A stretch of DNA of 64,000 bases from Sphingobacterium corticibacterium (GTDB lineage: Bacteria > Bacteroidota > Bacteroidia > Sphingobacteriales > Sphingobacteriaceae): contig NZ_SGIT01000003.1 in NCBI RefSeq assembly GCF_004208525.1, forward strand, positions 248,001 to 312,000. The letters are read 5' to 3'. The notes beneath the pieces were generated by a model that did not search any database, was not told the origin of the DNA, and worked only from the letters and a program-made list of their open reading frames with translations. Positions within the stretch are counted from its first letter, which is position 1, and each line of letters begins with the position of its first letter. Of this stretch, positions 17,229 through 27,600 are shown in pieces. Position numbers and translations under genes: made by a program.

Positions 17229-18809
17229 TTACTTATTCGTTGCAAAAGGTTCCAGTTTTTTCCGTAGCGTTTGCCGAATCTGGTGATAGGTGGTTTTATC
17301 ATATACATTATTAATCTCCAAAGGATCTTTTTTAAGATCATATAATTCCCAGTGGTCGAATTCTGTTTGCTTCGTCTTTGGGTCTACATTTTTCCAATGG
17401 ATTAGTTTATAGCGATCGGTCCGTATGCCATAATGCGGTCGCACGCCACCCACAGCTGGATAGTCGTAGTATGCATAATATAACGCATCCCTCCATTGGA
17501 GGTTTCTATCTTTTCTGAGGATGGGCATCAGTGATCGGCCGTCCATGTCATCTGGGATTTTTATCCCGGCGGCATCCAATATAGTAGGAGCAAAATCGAT
17601 ATTTTGTACAAGTTTGTCCGTACGCTGTCCACCTTCAATATGACCGGGATAAGCTATAATTAAAGGCGTTCTGAAGCTTTCTTCATACATGAATCTTTTA
17701 TCGTAGAGGCCATGTTCTCCCATGAAAAACCCTTGATCCGATGTGTAGACAATAATCGTGTTGTCTTCAAGGTCATTTTCTTTCAGATAATCCAGTACAC
17801 GACCCACCTCGTCATCGACAGACTTTACAGTTTTACAATAATCCCGGATATAGCGTTGGTACTTCCAGCTGATTAACGCCTTACCCTCCGGTCTGTTCTG
17901 TAGGAAATCGTGGTGGATGGAGCGGTAGGCTTCGTCCCATACTCTACGTTGTTCAGGATCCAGTCTATCCATGGCAAGCGCCCAGCTATCTCTGATATAG
18001 TCTAGCGTAGGCTCATTTTTTAACGCTTCGACCTTTAGATCGAAAGCATACCCCAGGTGTTGTGCGATACTAAGTTCGTGTACGTCCATCTGCCCTCCGC
18101 GGGTCGCGTAATCATCAAATAGCGTTGGGGGCTCCCGGAAAGTCACATCCTCATAAGCATATAAATTTTTAAGATCAGGCATCCAGTTTCTATGTGGAGC
18201 CTTATGTAAAATGACCAGGCAAAACGGTTCTTCCTTGTCTTTTTCTTTTTCCAGCCAAGTAAGGGCATGGTCGGTAACCAGTGTGGTGGCGTACCCTTTT
18301 TCCTGTATGTATTTTCCCTCTGTAGTCGGGTTTCGGAAGGCCGGATTATAATAATCTCCCTGGTCGTCGAAAAGATCATAATAAGTAAAACCTTTCGGTT
18401 CTGCGGCTAAGTGCCATTTTCCAAATACCGCTGTAGTATACCCAGCTTTTTGCAGATATTCGGAATAGAACGTTTTGCCCGTATCCAGACCATATCCAAA
18501 AAACATCTGACCATGATTTTTGCTATACATACCCGTCAGCAAGGTAGCCCTGCTGGGCGTACAAATTGAGTTCTCTACAAAAGCTTGGTCGAATACGACG
18601 CCGTTTTCCGCTATTCGGTCTATATTCGGTGTTGGCGCCAATTTAGAAATAGGGTGTCCATACGCACTGATCGTTTGAAAGGAATGATCATCAGACATGA
18701 TCCAGACGATATTGGGCTTTTTATTCCCCTCTTTTTTTACCTGCGCATTCGTATGGTTCAAACATGCCAGCATGGTGCATAGCATAAGAGGTAAGCTATA
18801 TTTTCTCAT
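17229..18809 (-). CDS. Type I sulfatase (S1 family), secreted
   Basis: A 526-residue exported sulfatase that removes sulfate esters from glycans. The signal peptide covers about residues 1-23; a lipobox-like MLAC is present, so lipidation cannot be excluded. The N-terminal domain has IVWIMSDDHSF with metal-binding Asp40/Asp41, the formylglycine motif SICTPSRATLLTG with Cys83 in the CxPSR context, and the calcium-site residues in IVYTSDQGFFMGEHGLYDKR. The C-terminal DUF4976-type domain reads GIRTDRYKLIHW and WELYDLKKDPLEINN. It is the last gene of the GH92-GH38-GH92 operon (6 bp gap). KAPHRNWMP recalls GlcNAc-6-sulfatase-like subfamilies, but substrate is not certain. It implies that the target mannoside or N-glycan is sulfated. 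Confidence 0.93.
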   Translation of the reverse strand: MRKYSLPLMLCTMLACLNHTNAQVKKEGNKKPNIVWIMSDDHSFQTISAYGHPISKLAPTPNIDRIAENGVVFDQAFVENSICTPSRATLLTGMYSKNHGQMFFGYGLDTGKTFYSEYLQKAGYTTAVFGKWHLAAEPKGFTYYDLFDDQGDYYNPAFRNPTTEGKYIQEKGYATTLVTDHALTWLEKEKDKEEPFCLVILHKAPHRNWMPDLKNLYAYEDVTFREPPTLFDDYATRGGQMDVHELSIAQHLGYAFDLKVEALKNEPTLDYIRDSWALAMDRLDPEQRRVWDEAYRSIHHDFLQNRPEGKALISWKYQRYIRDYCKTVKSVDDEVGRVLDYLKENDLEDNTIIVYTSDQGFFMGEHGLYDKRFMYEESFRTPLIIAYPGHIEGGQRTDKLVQNIDFAPTILDAAGIKIPDDMDGRSLMPILRKDRNLQWRDALYYAYYDYPAVGGVRPHYGIRTDRYKLIHWKNVDPKTKQTEFDHWELYDLKKDPLEINNVYDKTTYHQIRQTLRKKLEPFATNK

Positions 18810-18815
18810 GTTGTT

Positions 18816-21158
18816 TTATCGTTTAGGATTGTTTTTGCTATTAAATTTTAATTCACCGCCCTTAACGAGATCGTGGAATTTGATTTCGAATCCGTTGACT
18901 TTCTTCCCGTTAAAGTGCGTATCATGTATGTATCTTGCGTCCTCGCTTTCTCTTTTTGTGAGGATATACAATCTTTCACCAAGATAATATGCCGGATTTA
19001 GCTGTATGCGGATCTTCTCAAAAAGCGGCGTGCTGAATTGAAAAGTGGGCGTTTCCGCCGTTAATCCTTTGACATCAAAGAGTCCCATAGCAGCCATCAC
19101 ATACCAAGCCCCTAATTGTCCCTGATCCTCATCCTGTCCAAAACCATAACCATGTATATCCGATACACCATAGAATTTATCACATATGGCCCTTACCCAT
19201 TTTTGGGTCAGATCAGGTCTTCCTGCAAAATTGAAAAGCCAGGAAACATGGAGGTTGGGTTGATTCCCATGGTTATAAACAGCCTGCAAACCAGAAAAAG
19301 CATCCAGTGTTTTACCGCCACCGAAGTAATCCTCTTCCGATAAGAGCATAATACTGTCCAGCCGGTTAACAAAGTCTTTTCTACCCATTTTACGGACTAA
19401 ATCTTCGATATGATGAGGTACATAGAACGTATATTGTATGGCATTTCCTTCCTGAAATCCGCGCCAGGGCTCCTGTGGATTGAAATGCTCGATAAAATTA
19501 CCCAGACTGTCTTTCGGACGGATCAAGTCTAACTTATCGTCATACAGCAGACGCCAGCCATGCGACAGTTTTTTTAATTTTTTATAATCCTCCCGCTTTC
19601 CCAACGCCTTTGCAAAATTAGCTACCGCATAGGCGCTGAATGCGTATTCCAAGGTATGCGAAGCGGCGAAACCTGAACCTGCCGCTGTGGTCTGCATGTG
19701 CAGTTCATCCGCATAAGGCGAGTATCCTCTGTTCACAAATTGCGATACATCGAGCTTGCCCGCTCCGGCAATCCGGTTGTGACCGTCCAATTCATTTTTA
19801 CGTGCGGCATCGTAAGCGAGTTGTACATCGAAATTCCGGATACCTACATTATAGGCTGCGGCGATCGCCAGACTGGTGAAATTCGTCCCTACACCGGAGA
19901 CGTACCGGCTAGCCGCTATACCATCGCCTAGCCATCCAGCATCTTTATACACCAGGAGCTGGCTTTTTATCCAATCGTCGTAATATTCGGGATAGACTAA
20001 GGACCATAACTGTGTGAGATTCCAGAATGCCCCCCAAATGGCATCGGTATTATAATGTTGATGGATAGGTACGTTATGGATATCGGTAGGTATATACCCT
20101 ATACTGCCATCATTTTTAGGGTATGCTCCATTGCAATCACTAGCCAGACCCCGGCCCAACAACGCGTGATACAAACCGGTGTAAAATTTTATTTTATCGT
20201 CCTGTTTACCCCCTTCCACTTGTATCCTGCCCAGCATATTATTCCACTCCTGCGAAGCGCGTATTTTGGCTTGTTCGAAAGAGAGCTCGTCCGCTTCCTG
20301 CTTTAGATTTTGGCGTGCATTCTCTATCGATGTATAGGATAACCCCGCTTTTATGACGATCTTTTCTTGCTCTTCCGTGTCAAAACTTAGATAAATTCCG
20401 GCACCCACACCCTTTTCTTTTCGTTTACCTTCGGTTTTTGTCTTTCCCTTAAACGTTCCCCACGACGTTGGTTTTTTGTCAACCACCGCCGAGAAATACA
20501 TTTTGACATCAGCTCCCTTTTGATAAATATCCACATATACTGGATTCGTAATCACATAACCCTCGATGCGGTATCCGCCGTCATATTCGACGTAGGCATC
20601 CAATACGGGGCCGCTTTCTCCCTGTCTATTTCCGATATCAAAGAGCACATGCGATTGATTGGAGCGGGGGAAAGTATAGCGATGGAAAGCCACCCGTTTC
20701 GTCGCCGTGAGTTCTGCGGTTACCTGATGCTTTTTTAGATACACGGCGTAATAGCCCGGTGCAGAAAACTCATCTTTTTTATCAAAGGTAGAGCGATATC
20801 CGTCTTCCGGGGTCTCCAGTTTCCCAGGGTAAGTCAGCAGTCTGCCCGTTGCGGGTGCGAAAACAACCCCGCCGATTTGAAATTCATGGAAATTTGGGAA
20901 ACCCTCGATGGATGTATGATGTGGATCATATCCCACCGCTTGCCAGCCACCGGTATTTCCATAATGCCCGTTTGTCGAAGGGCCTGCCTTGGCCATACCA
21001 AAAGGTACCGAAGCGGGAGCATAATGAAACCATCTGGAATGCGCCGTTCCTATGCCCGTTTTTACATAGGCGGTTAAGCTATCTGCAGTTTGATGCTGGA
21101 AAGCTGCACTCGGTAAGCAAATCGATAAAAATAGTATGTAGAGTAATATCTTTTTCAT
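18816..21158 (-). CDS. GH92 family alpha-mannosidase (second copy)
   Basis: A 780-residue exported enzyme (signal peptide about 1-20). GH92 enzymes are calcium-dependent inverting exo-alpha-mannosidases. Seen here: the N-terminal beta-sandwich motif VKTGIGTAHSRWFHYAPASV, the FPNFHEFQIGG and GYYAVYLKKHQVTAELTATK strands, the (alpha/alpha)6 domain with DAIWGAFWNLTQLWSLVYPE, HTLEYAFSAYAVANFAKALG, and the catalytic-loop signature QDEDQGQLGAWYVMAAMGLF. In standard GH92 this last motif is usually GNDDxGQxSAW, so both GH92 copies here belong to a variant with DEDQGQ. It overlaps the GH38 gene stop by 4 bases and lies 6 bp before the sulfatase. Linkage specificity (1,2, 1,3, 1,4 or 1,6) cannot be told. 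Confidence 0.92.
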   Translation of the reverse strand: MKKILLYILFLSICLPSAAFQHQTADSLTAYVKTGIGTAHSRWFHYAPASVPFGMAKAGPSTNGHYGNTGGWQAVGYDPHHTSIEGFPNFHEFQIGGVVFAPATGRLLTYPGKLETPEDGYRSTFDKKDEFSAPGYYAVYLKKHQVTAELTATKRVAFHRYTFPRSNQSHVLFDIGNRQGESGPVLDAYVEYDGGYRIEGYVITNPVYVDIYQKGADVKMYFSAVVDKKPTSWGTFKGKTKTEGKRKEKGVGAGIYLSFDTEEQEKIVIKAGLSYTSIENARQNLKQEADELSFEQAKIRASQEWNNMLGRIQVEGGKQDDKIKFYTGLYHALLGRGLASDCNGAYPKNDGSIGYIPTDIHNVPIHQHYNTDAIWGAFWNLTQLWSLVYPEYYDDWIKSQLLVYKDAGWLGDGIAASRYVSGVGTNFTSLAIAAAYNVGIRNFDVQLAYDAARKNELDGHNRIAGAGKLDVSQFVNRGYSPYADELHMQTTAAGSGFAASHTLEYAFSAYAVANFAKALGKREDYKKLKKLSHGWRLLYDDKLDLIRPKDSLGNFIEHFNPQEPWRGFQEGNAIQYTFYVPHHIEDLVRKMGRKDFVNRLDSIMLLSEEDYFGGGKTLDAFSGLQAVYNHGNQPNLHVSWLFNFAGRPDLTQKWVRAICDKFYGVSDIHGYGFGQDEDQGQLGAWYVMAAMGLFDVKGLTAETPTFQFSTPLFEKIRIQLNPAYYLGERLYILTKRESEDARYIHDTHFNGKKVNGFEIKFHDLVKGGELKFNSKNNPKR

Positions 21159-24100
21159 TTCGTGACATTATTTAGGGTGACCAATATATTCTGAACAGCA
21201 TATGGTTTTAACCATAGATCTTCCTCATCGAGTTTGCTGATGATCTGTCCTTTGTTATCGCAATTATATTTATGGTAGTGTTTAAAGTTTTTCCAATCTA
21301 TCTGGAAACGGGATGTCGCATCATCTTGGTTAAACAGCCGCAGGAAGAGATTTCCATCGATCATCTTCATGGTCGAAAGTGCCACTTGTTTTGTCCCTAC
21401 AATTTCAAAAGGAGTAGCAATCGGCATTTTATTGGATGTGCATATCGTCGTCAGTTTTTGAACGGCCTCTGTTCCTTTTCGCTTATGGGCTGCCAAGTTA
21501 TCCGGGCTAGATGGAGAAATGCTATAATGAAAGGAAGTTATGCCCGGCTGTGAGGCTTTATAGTTGGTTGTCCATGAATTATTCATTACCCAAGAATATA
21601 TATGGCTGCTACCGAGTGAAGCGCTAAGCTGCCAATCGGTACGCGAACGGCTTTGCGTACGCCAACCCTCCGCACTCATGTTACCGAGCTCTATAAAAGG
21701 AGCTTCCGTCGTGGTCAGCACGATCGCTCTATCGCTATTCATTACCGAAAGTTGATTTTGTACAGCATAATAATTTTTGTTTACGCCACGTAGTTGCTGC
21801 CGCTCGGGGAATATAGAACACCAGGCTTGATCCAGATTGATTTCGGGATTGGTCACATTAAAATCAAAATGGAACCGCAGGTTCTCGAAACCATCGGTTT
21901 CACTTTTATCGATGATATTCGCTATATCTAGTCGGTCTATACCCCGTATCAAGGTTAATTCCTTATATAACTTTTCGCATCCCGGAGCGTCCGATTCTAT
22001 ACGAATCACCGCGAATACAGGTCCATTTTCAATGATACGGACCATAGTATTCGTAACCTCATCTGAAAGTTCCTCCAATCCTCTTTTGGAATGTACAAAT
22101 CCATTTAAACCCTCCGCTCCAGCATAATTATGCGGATCCTTGTCAAATGTCAGTAATGTAATCACACCTTGCTCGTCCAGCCCAATCTTTACCCGGTCGC
22201 TTGCCATCTCATCATCCTGAGTCTGCAAGGTCAACGGGTAATTCCGTTTATGGTTGACCAAACGGTATACCCGGGAGGCCAAAGGCGGGATATCTTTCGC
22301 GAGAAAACACCAATTCCCGTTCTGCTGTTGCTGTAGTGGGAAAATATTGCCCTGTTCGTCCTGAATGGACAAGCTGTGCAGATCCCGATAGGAAACAAAA
22401 GATACCAAATCCGTTCGAACCCAGGAGTTGCTATTGAGTACTTGTATATAGTCGCCCTCTTCTTGGCGGATTTTGTCCATCAGTTCCGCTTCCAACGTTC
22501 TGGAGATGCTGTCTGCTGCCAGCGCATAACCTTTTTTCTCTTCCCATAAATCTTTGGTAAACGCGCTATTTTTATCGTGGAAGCTGTTAGACGCTCCCCA
22601 CGTATGTTCCGAAAATAAGTTAACATACTTCCACCCTACTTTAAATCGTTCCGTTGGAAAATCTGTTGGGGATAAGATAGTCCACTGTACTTCAAGTTGG
22701 TTGAGTTTTTCAGCCGTTCTCCTATTGATACCCAGTTCCCGGGCACTTGACGCCGCACCATCTTCCCAAACCGGAGAGAGGTCGCCAGCATAGGAAGGCA
22801 GTACATTTCCATAGCGCCCTTCCAATGCTTCGAATGCTTCCTCGGTAGTAGAGATGGAAAATTTAGGGTAGGCGTAGGTCTCGTTCCATTTCTTGATCAC
22901 GTCCGCCATTTCGCGATCCGGTGGCCCGTTATCACCGTGTATGGTATAGCGCATATACGAAATAGAATAGGGATACGCTTCATTTTCCATATTCTGGAGG
23001 ATTTCCCATATCGGATCGAGGCCACATACCGATAGCCGGTCGTATATCCAACTGTGAAAGAGCGAATATCCGGTACCTGTTGCCCAATACAGGACTTTAT
23101 CTTTTCCAGAGGCCGAGGTCCAATAAAACGGTTTATTTCCCCATATCCTATGGAAATGTGCCAGTCGGCTGCCGCCTCCGGGATAACTTGGCGTATAGTT
23201 TGGTGCCGACGAAAAATATTTGATTTTATTCTGTGCCAACGCGGATGTCATACCCCATACAGCGCCAGGCACATCACTGAACAGCACACTTTGGAATTCC
23301 ATGCCCAATTCTTTCTCCAACGTCTGGGCATCATCAAAATAATGCATAAGCTCCTCTTGCCGGCTTATTCCACTCAACATACTGCCCAAAGATGCGTCCA
23401 CGCCAATACGGCCATTCCGAATAGCCTGTTTCAATCTGGCCGCTTTAGGTGTGTCTTCATACTGCTGCAAGTAAGCGTGTAGATACCAGGTCGCTTCCGT
23501 GTTCCACTTGAATTGGGCATGTGGCGGATAGTGTTCCGTCCGATCAATCAAATCAAGTGCTAACTCCAGGTTGTCCCACTGGCGCCGTAAAACCTCGGCC
23601 TGTCTGTGCGTATAACCGATGTCCTGGTGTGAATGCGCTAAGAAATGTATTTCCCATTTACGTGCCCCGGGTATATTCAATTGCTTTTCTATCTTTCCTT
23701 GGAGGCTTTCAAAGGCCAACTGTAGCTGCTCTTCATTTTCCATGAGCCCCGCTGTTAGCGTTCCACGGAATTCGTAAAGACCTCTTTCGCTTGTAGGAAT
23801 GTGCAGGATCTTCTGTTGTCCTCTGCACTGAAGACGCAGTTTTCCACCTGTGTATAGCGGCTGGTCGAAGGTTAGACGAAATTCACGGGCGGGACCATCC
23901 AGTGTTTTTCGGTACCCCTGGGCAGCTATGAACTGCAGGCCGTCCAGTTTCGGCAGCTGGCCGATCGGCAGCTTTTTTCGTGTATAGAACCTGACTTTGC
24001 CCAATCCATAATAGTTGATGTTCTGTGCTCTTCGCTCGGCATCCTGTAGAATGCCGGCATTATGAGGAACGTGATAATGATTCCCGGAGTCGGCGTCGAT

Positions 24101-24631
24101 TGTTATCCATAAACCTTTTATTTCCAATCCGCGTAAAGCAATGGAAAGATCCATGTCCTGTTCGAAAGAACCTCCCGATTCCGGAAAACAGAAATGGTCT
24201 TTCTCGCCATTACGGAGAGGTTTCCAGTGTTTGTCATCTTGCGTATAGTGAATATATACTTTATTCAGTCCTCTTTTGGTATGGTCATTTTGATTATAGT
24301 TCCAGATCCCCATTTGTTCCAAGATATACGGTTTATCAAATTCGAATAGAATCCAGCCTTTACCCTTCGGCACCTGTTGGTTGCCTTGTACATTGTGTTC
24401 CGCTACCTTAGAGAGCCACATGTCTCTGCCCTGCGCATTCTTGACCAGTCTTCCTTGTACAAAGCTTTTGTCTGTAAGTAGGTTCTCTGCGGCGAAATGT
24501 TCAAACTCGCTGCTGGCAGACACTTGTATATGCGACGCGGAAAGCTCTTGCCATATCGAGGTTTCCTGTGCAGACAACAAGGTCCATTGGAGGCCGATCT
24601 GTAATATAATGAATAAGAAAAATCGGATCAT
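21155..24631 (-). CDS. GH38-like alpha-mannosidase, large and exported
   Basis: A 1158-residue exported enzyme (signal peptide about 1-21). Residues 25-225 look like a discoidin/F5-8-type carbohydrate-binding domain (GWILFEFDKPYILEQMGIW, KVYIHYTQDDKHWKPL). The GH38-type catalytic domain begins near 325 with FLAHSHQDIGYTHRQAEVL; His333, His335 and Asp337 fit the metal site, and Asp453 in LFSDVPGAVWG fits the position of the nucleophile (116 residues on, close to the spacing in known GH38), although the usual WQIDPFGHS context is replaced. A long beta-rich C-terminal part follows. Some databases place such proteins under DUF5054. It is flanked by two GH92 genes in one operon. Retaining alpha-mannosidase activity is likely; the exact linkage is unknown. 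Confidence 0.85.
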   Translation of the reverse strand: MIRFFLFIILQIGLQWTLLSAQETSIWQELSASHIQVSASSEFEHFAAENLLTDKSFVQGRLVKNAQGRDMWLSKVAEHNVQGNQQVPKGKGWILFEFDKPYILEQMGIWNYNQNDHTKRGLNKVYIHYTQDDKHWKPLRNGEKDHFCFPESGGSFEQDMDLSIALRGLEIKGLWITIDADSGNHYHVPHNAGILQDAERRAQNINYYGLGKVRFYTRKKLPIGQLPKLDGLQFIAAQGYRKTLDGPAREFRLTFDQPLYTGGKLRLQCRGQQKILHIPTSERGLYEFRGTLTAGLMENEEQLQLAFESLQGKIEKQLNIPGARKWEIHFLAHSHQDIGYTHRQAEVLRRQWDNLELALDLIDRTEHYPPHAQFKWNTEATWYLHAYLQQYEDTPKAARLKQAIRNGRIGVDASLGSMLSGISRQEELMHYFDDAQTLEKELGMEFQSVLFSDVPGAVWGMTSALAQNKIKYFSSAPNYTPSYPGGGSRLAHFHRIWGNKPFYWTSASGKDKVLYWATGTGYSLFHSWIYDRLSVCGLDPIWEILQNMENEAYPYSISYMRYTIHGDNGPPDREMADVIKKWNETYAYPKFSISTTEEAFEALEGRYGNVLPSYAGDLSPVWEDGAASSARELGINRRTAEKLNQLEVQWTILSPTDFPTERFKVGWKYVNLFSEHTWGASNSFHDKNSAFTKDLWEEKKGYALAADSISRTLEAELMDKIRQEEGDYIQVLNSNSWVRTDLVSFVSYRDLHSLSIQDEQGNIFPLQQQQNGNWCFLAKDIPPLASRVYRLVNHKRNYPLTLQTQDDEMASDRVKIGLDEQGVITLLTFDKDPHNYAGAEGLNGFVHSKRGLEELSDEVTNTMVRIIENGPVFAVIRIESDAPGCEKLYKELTLIRGIDRLDIANIIDKSETDGFENLRFHFDFNVTNPEINLDQAWCSIFPERQQLRGVNKNYYAVQNQLSVMNSDRAIVLTTTEAPFIELGNMSAEGWRTQSRSRTDWQLSASLGSSHIYSWVMNNSWTTNYKASQPGITSFHYSISPSSPDNLAAHKRKGTEAVQKLTTICTSNKMPIATPFEIVGTKQVALSTMKMIDGNLFLRLFNQDDATSRFQIDWKNFKHYHKYNCDNKGQIISKLDEEDLWLKPYAVQNILVTLNNVTK

Positions 24632-24641
24632 ACGGATTGCT

Positions 24642-27600
24642 TTACTGTTCTACTCCCCAGTTTTTATTGGGCGTCGGACCCATTTCCAGCACTAGACTGC
24701 CTCCGTTAAGCAATTCCTTCGCGGAGAACTTAAAGCTTTGAAGCGGTTTACCATTTAAGGTCGCCTGTTGCACATACACATTTTTGCGCGAAGCATTTAT
24801 TGCGCTGATGATGAATTTATCCCCGCGGCCATATCTGTTGCCTAAGTTGATTTCTATTTCTTCAAACATCGGGCTACCTATTTCATAGACCGGCTCGACG
24901 CTACAGCCTCCATCCGTTTGGAACAGTCCCAAAGCAGCCATAATAAACCAGGCGCTCATCTGTCCTTGATCTTCATCACCAAGGTAGGCGTTGGCCTGGC
25001 CACTGCCGTAATAGCGGTCTATAATAGAGCGGGACCATTTTTGGGTGAGCCACGGTTTGTCTACCCAGTTGAAGAGAAACGCAAAATGCATGGATTGCTG
25101 ATTGCCCTGTACGACGGGAAAATCCCAGTACTGGTCGTTTGGTGCATTGTATCGCCAATGCTCACTGGCATTGAAGCCCCACTCCAAGCGCTCTAAAAAT
25201 CGGTCCTTACCGATATAGTCCGCTAATCCTTTTACATCCTGCGGAACAAAATACGTCAGCTGCCACGCGTTTCCTTCCACATAATGGTGGTTTTTACCGG
25301 AATGAAACGGGTCAAAAGGCGATTCAAACTTCCCTTCACTATCTCTTAACCTGGCATAACCCGTTTCCTTGTCAATCGCATTTTTCCACCAGCTTCCCCG
25401 ATTATTATAGATCTGATATTCCTTTTCCTTGCCAAGCGATTTTGCAAATTGGCCCACGGTCCAGTCATCATAAGCATATTCCAGGGTATTCGAAAACCGT
25501 CCTTTATCGGAAGGGACATACGAATATTGCAGATAAGGTAGCAGGTCCCTGTTTCCGGCAAATCCTCCAGCCACGGGCTGTGCGGGGGTCGTTTGCATTT
25601 TGTTGACCGCTTCGAAGGCCTTTTCGGTATCAAAATCGCGGATGCCCATCTGGTAAGCACCTACGATCAATGGTATTTCATGCTCGGCGACCATGACCGG
25701 TATGTATTTCATCCCTGCCGGACCTTTTGCCAGCCAACCGTTGGCATCATACATCGCTAATTGTGAATTGACCCATCGGGAAGACCATTCGGGTACGACG
25801 AGGTTCCAGAACTGATTTAGGTTCCAGAATGTATTCCAGAACGCATCACAACCCAAGACACGATGTTCGGGATTTTTTAGTCTTTGTTTAACGCCATCAG
25901 CGCTCATCCATTCTCCATTGACATCGTTCCAGGTATTTCTACTACAGATAGACCGATACATATTGTTATAGAACCTTATTTTCTCATTTCTATCGTTCGT
26001 CTGAATTTTTATACGATCGAAATAGCTATTCCATACGGCTATCTGGTTATTTTCTACCGCTTCGAAACTCCACCCAAAAGGATCTGTGATTTCTGTTTTT
26101 AGATTTTCTGAAGCATTGGCTATGCTCACCAAGGAAATACCCGTGCGTACTTGTACGACAGGTTGATCTGATGTCTCAAATTCCACGAACATACCGGCAT
26201 CTTTTAGGTTTTTTCCCTTAATGTTAGCGGCTCCAGATTTCACTTCTTCATTGATCCATCCGCCTACATTTTTTATCGGGCGGTCAAACTCGATGACGAA
26301 GTTAACAACATAATCCTGATCGGCATCATTACTCCACACATGCGGACGGGGAGATATCTGATGGCTTCGGCCTTCAATGCGGTAGTCACTTACTTTGTTT
26401 ATTTCTACATCTACTAACTGATAATCGTATTCCGCATGGATATGCATGTCGATCATCACCCTACCATCTTTATCCTGCGGGAATGTATAACGAGAGAAAC
26501 TTGCCCTGGTTGTCGCTGTCATCTCTGCCTTAATATCATAATCGGTCAATAATACCTCATATCGGCCTATCGGTGCACGTTCGGTAGACTTATCCACCGC
26601 CGACCGATAGCCTGAATTATTATCTCTTTCATCGCCTATTTTTGTTTTTAGCGTTCCATTGACCGGCATAAGACCGAGACCTCCCATGGTCCATTCGTGA
26701 ATATGGCTAAATGTTCCGACAGATTCAAAGGTGGGTTGGTAGCCGGCCTGCCAGCCCATGTTTTGGTTGTCCGGGCTTATTTTCACCATGCTGAAAGGCA
26801 TCCATGGACCAGGAGCAATCATCCATCGCGAGTGGGCAGTGCCAATCTTTGTATCAACATATCCGGCTAACGTTTGCTGTTTTTGTTTATTCCGCAAAAC
26901 GACACCTTCCTGTTCGACTTTACCATCGACCACTACCTTATATTTACTTTTTTTACTTTTGGATACAGCCGGCATTAACGCTTCATAAATATAGCGTCCC
27001 GTGTCTAGCTGTGCGGCAAATATTTGCTTTCCATCCAATAGCACCTTTAGCTCAGGTCTTTCTTTTAAATGTTCAACATCTACTAATAACGGTTGATATT
27101 GCTGACCTTGGTTCGTTGTTTGATAATCGGCGGCTGATACCTGCCGAATAAAAACTTTGTCGTGGCTAAGCAATTGTGTTCTTTGCGGACCTTCCAGTTT
27201 TATATGGTCGAATATAATCCATGAACCTTCCAGCACACTGACCGTTACCATATTGCCTCCTTCATTTAAATCATCGCTCATTAACCCCAGTTCGAGAATA
27301 GATTCATTTGCTTGGGATGTATTCCCAAGTAGTGATTCTGCCGAGCCATTCTTACCTAATCTGAATGTCTTGCTTTTATGATTGACGGTTACTTTTACTA
27401 ATGTCTGGGCTTGATGGTTATCAACAAGATCCAAAACCAGTGTCCATTTTTCGTTTTGTGGCACTTTTCCCAACCCAAAAAGGATATTGACATCATGTGT
27501 CCGCCAGCCAGATGTAGGTCCGGTACCACCCCAAGAATCTGCCGGCCCAGGTAAGATATAAGGGAAATCTTGATTCAGCTGAGAAAGTCCAATAAGAAAA

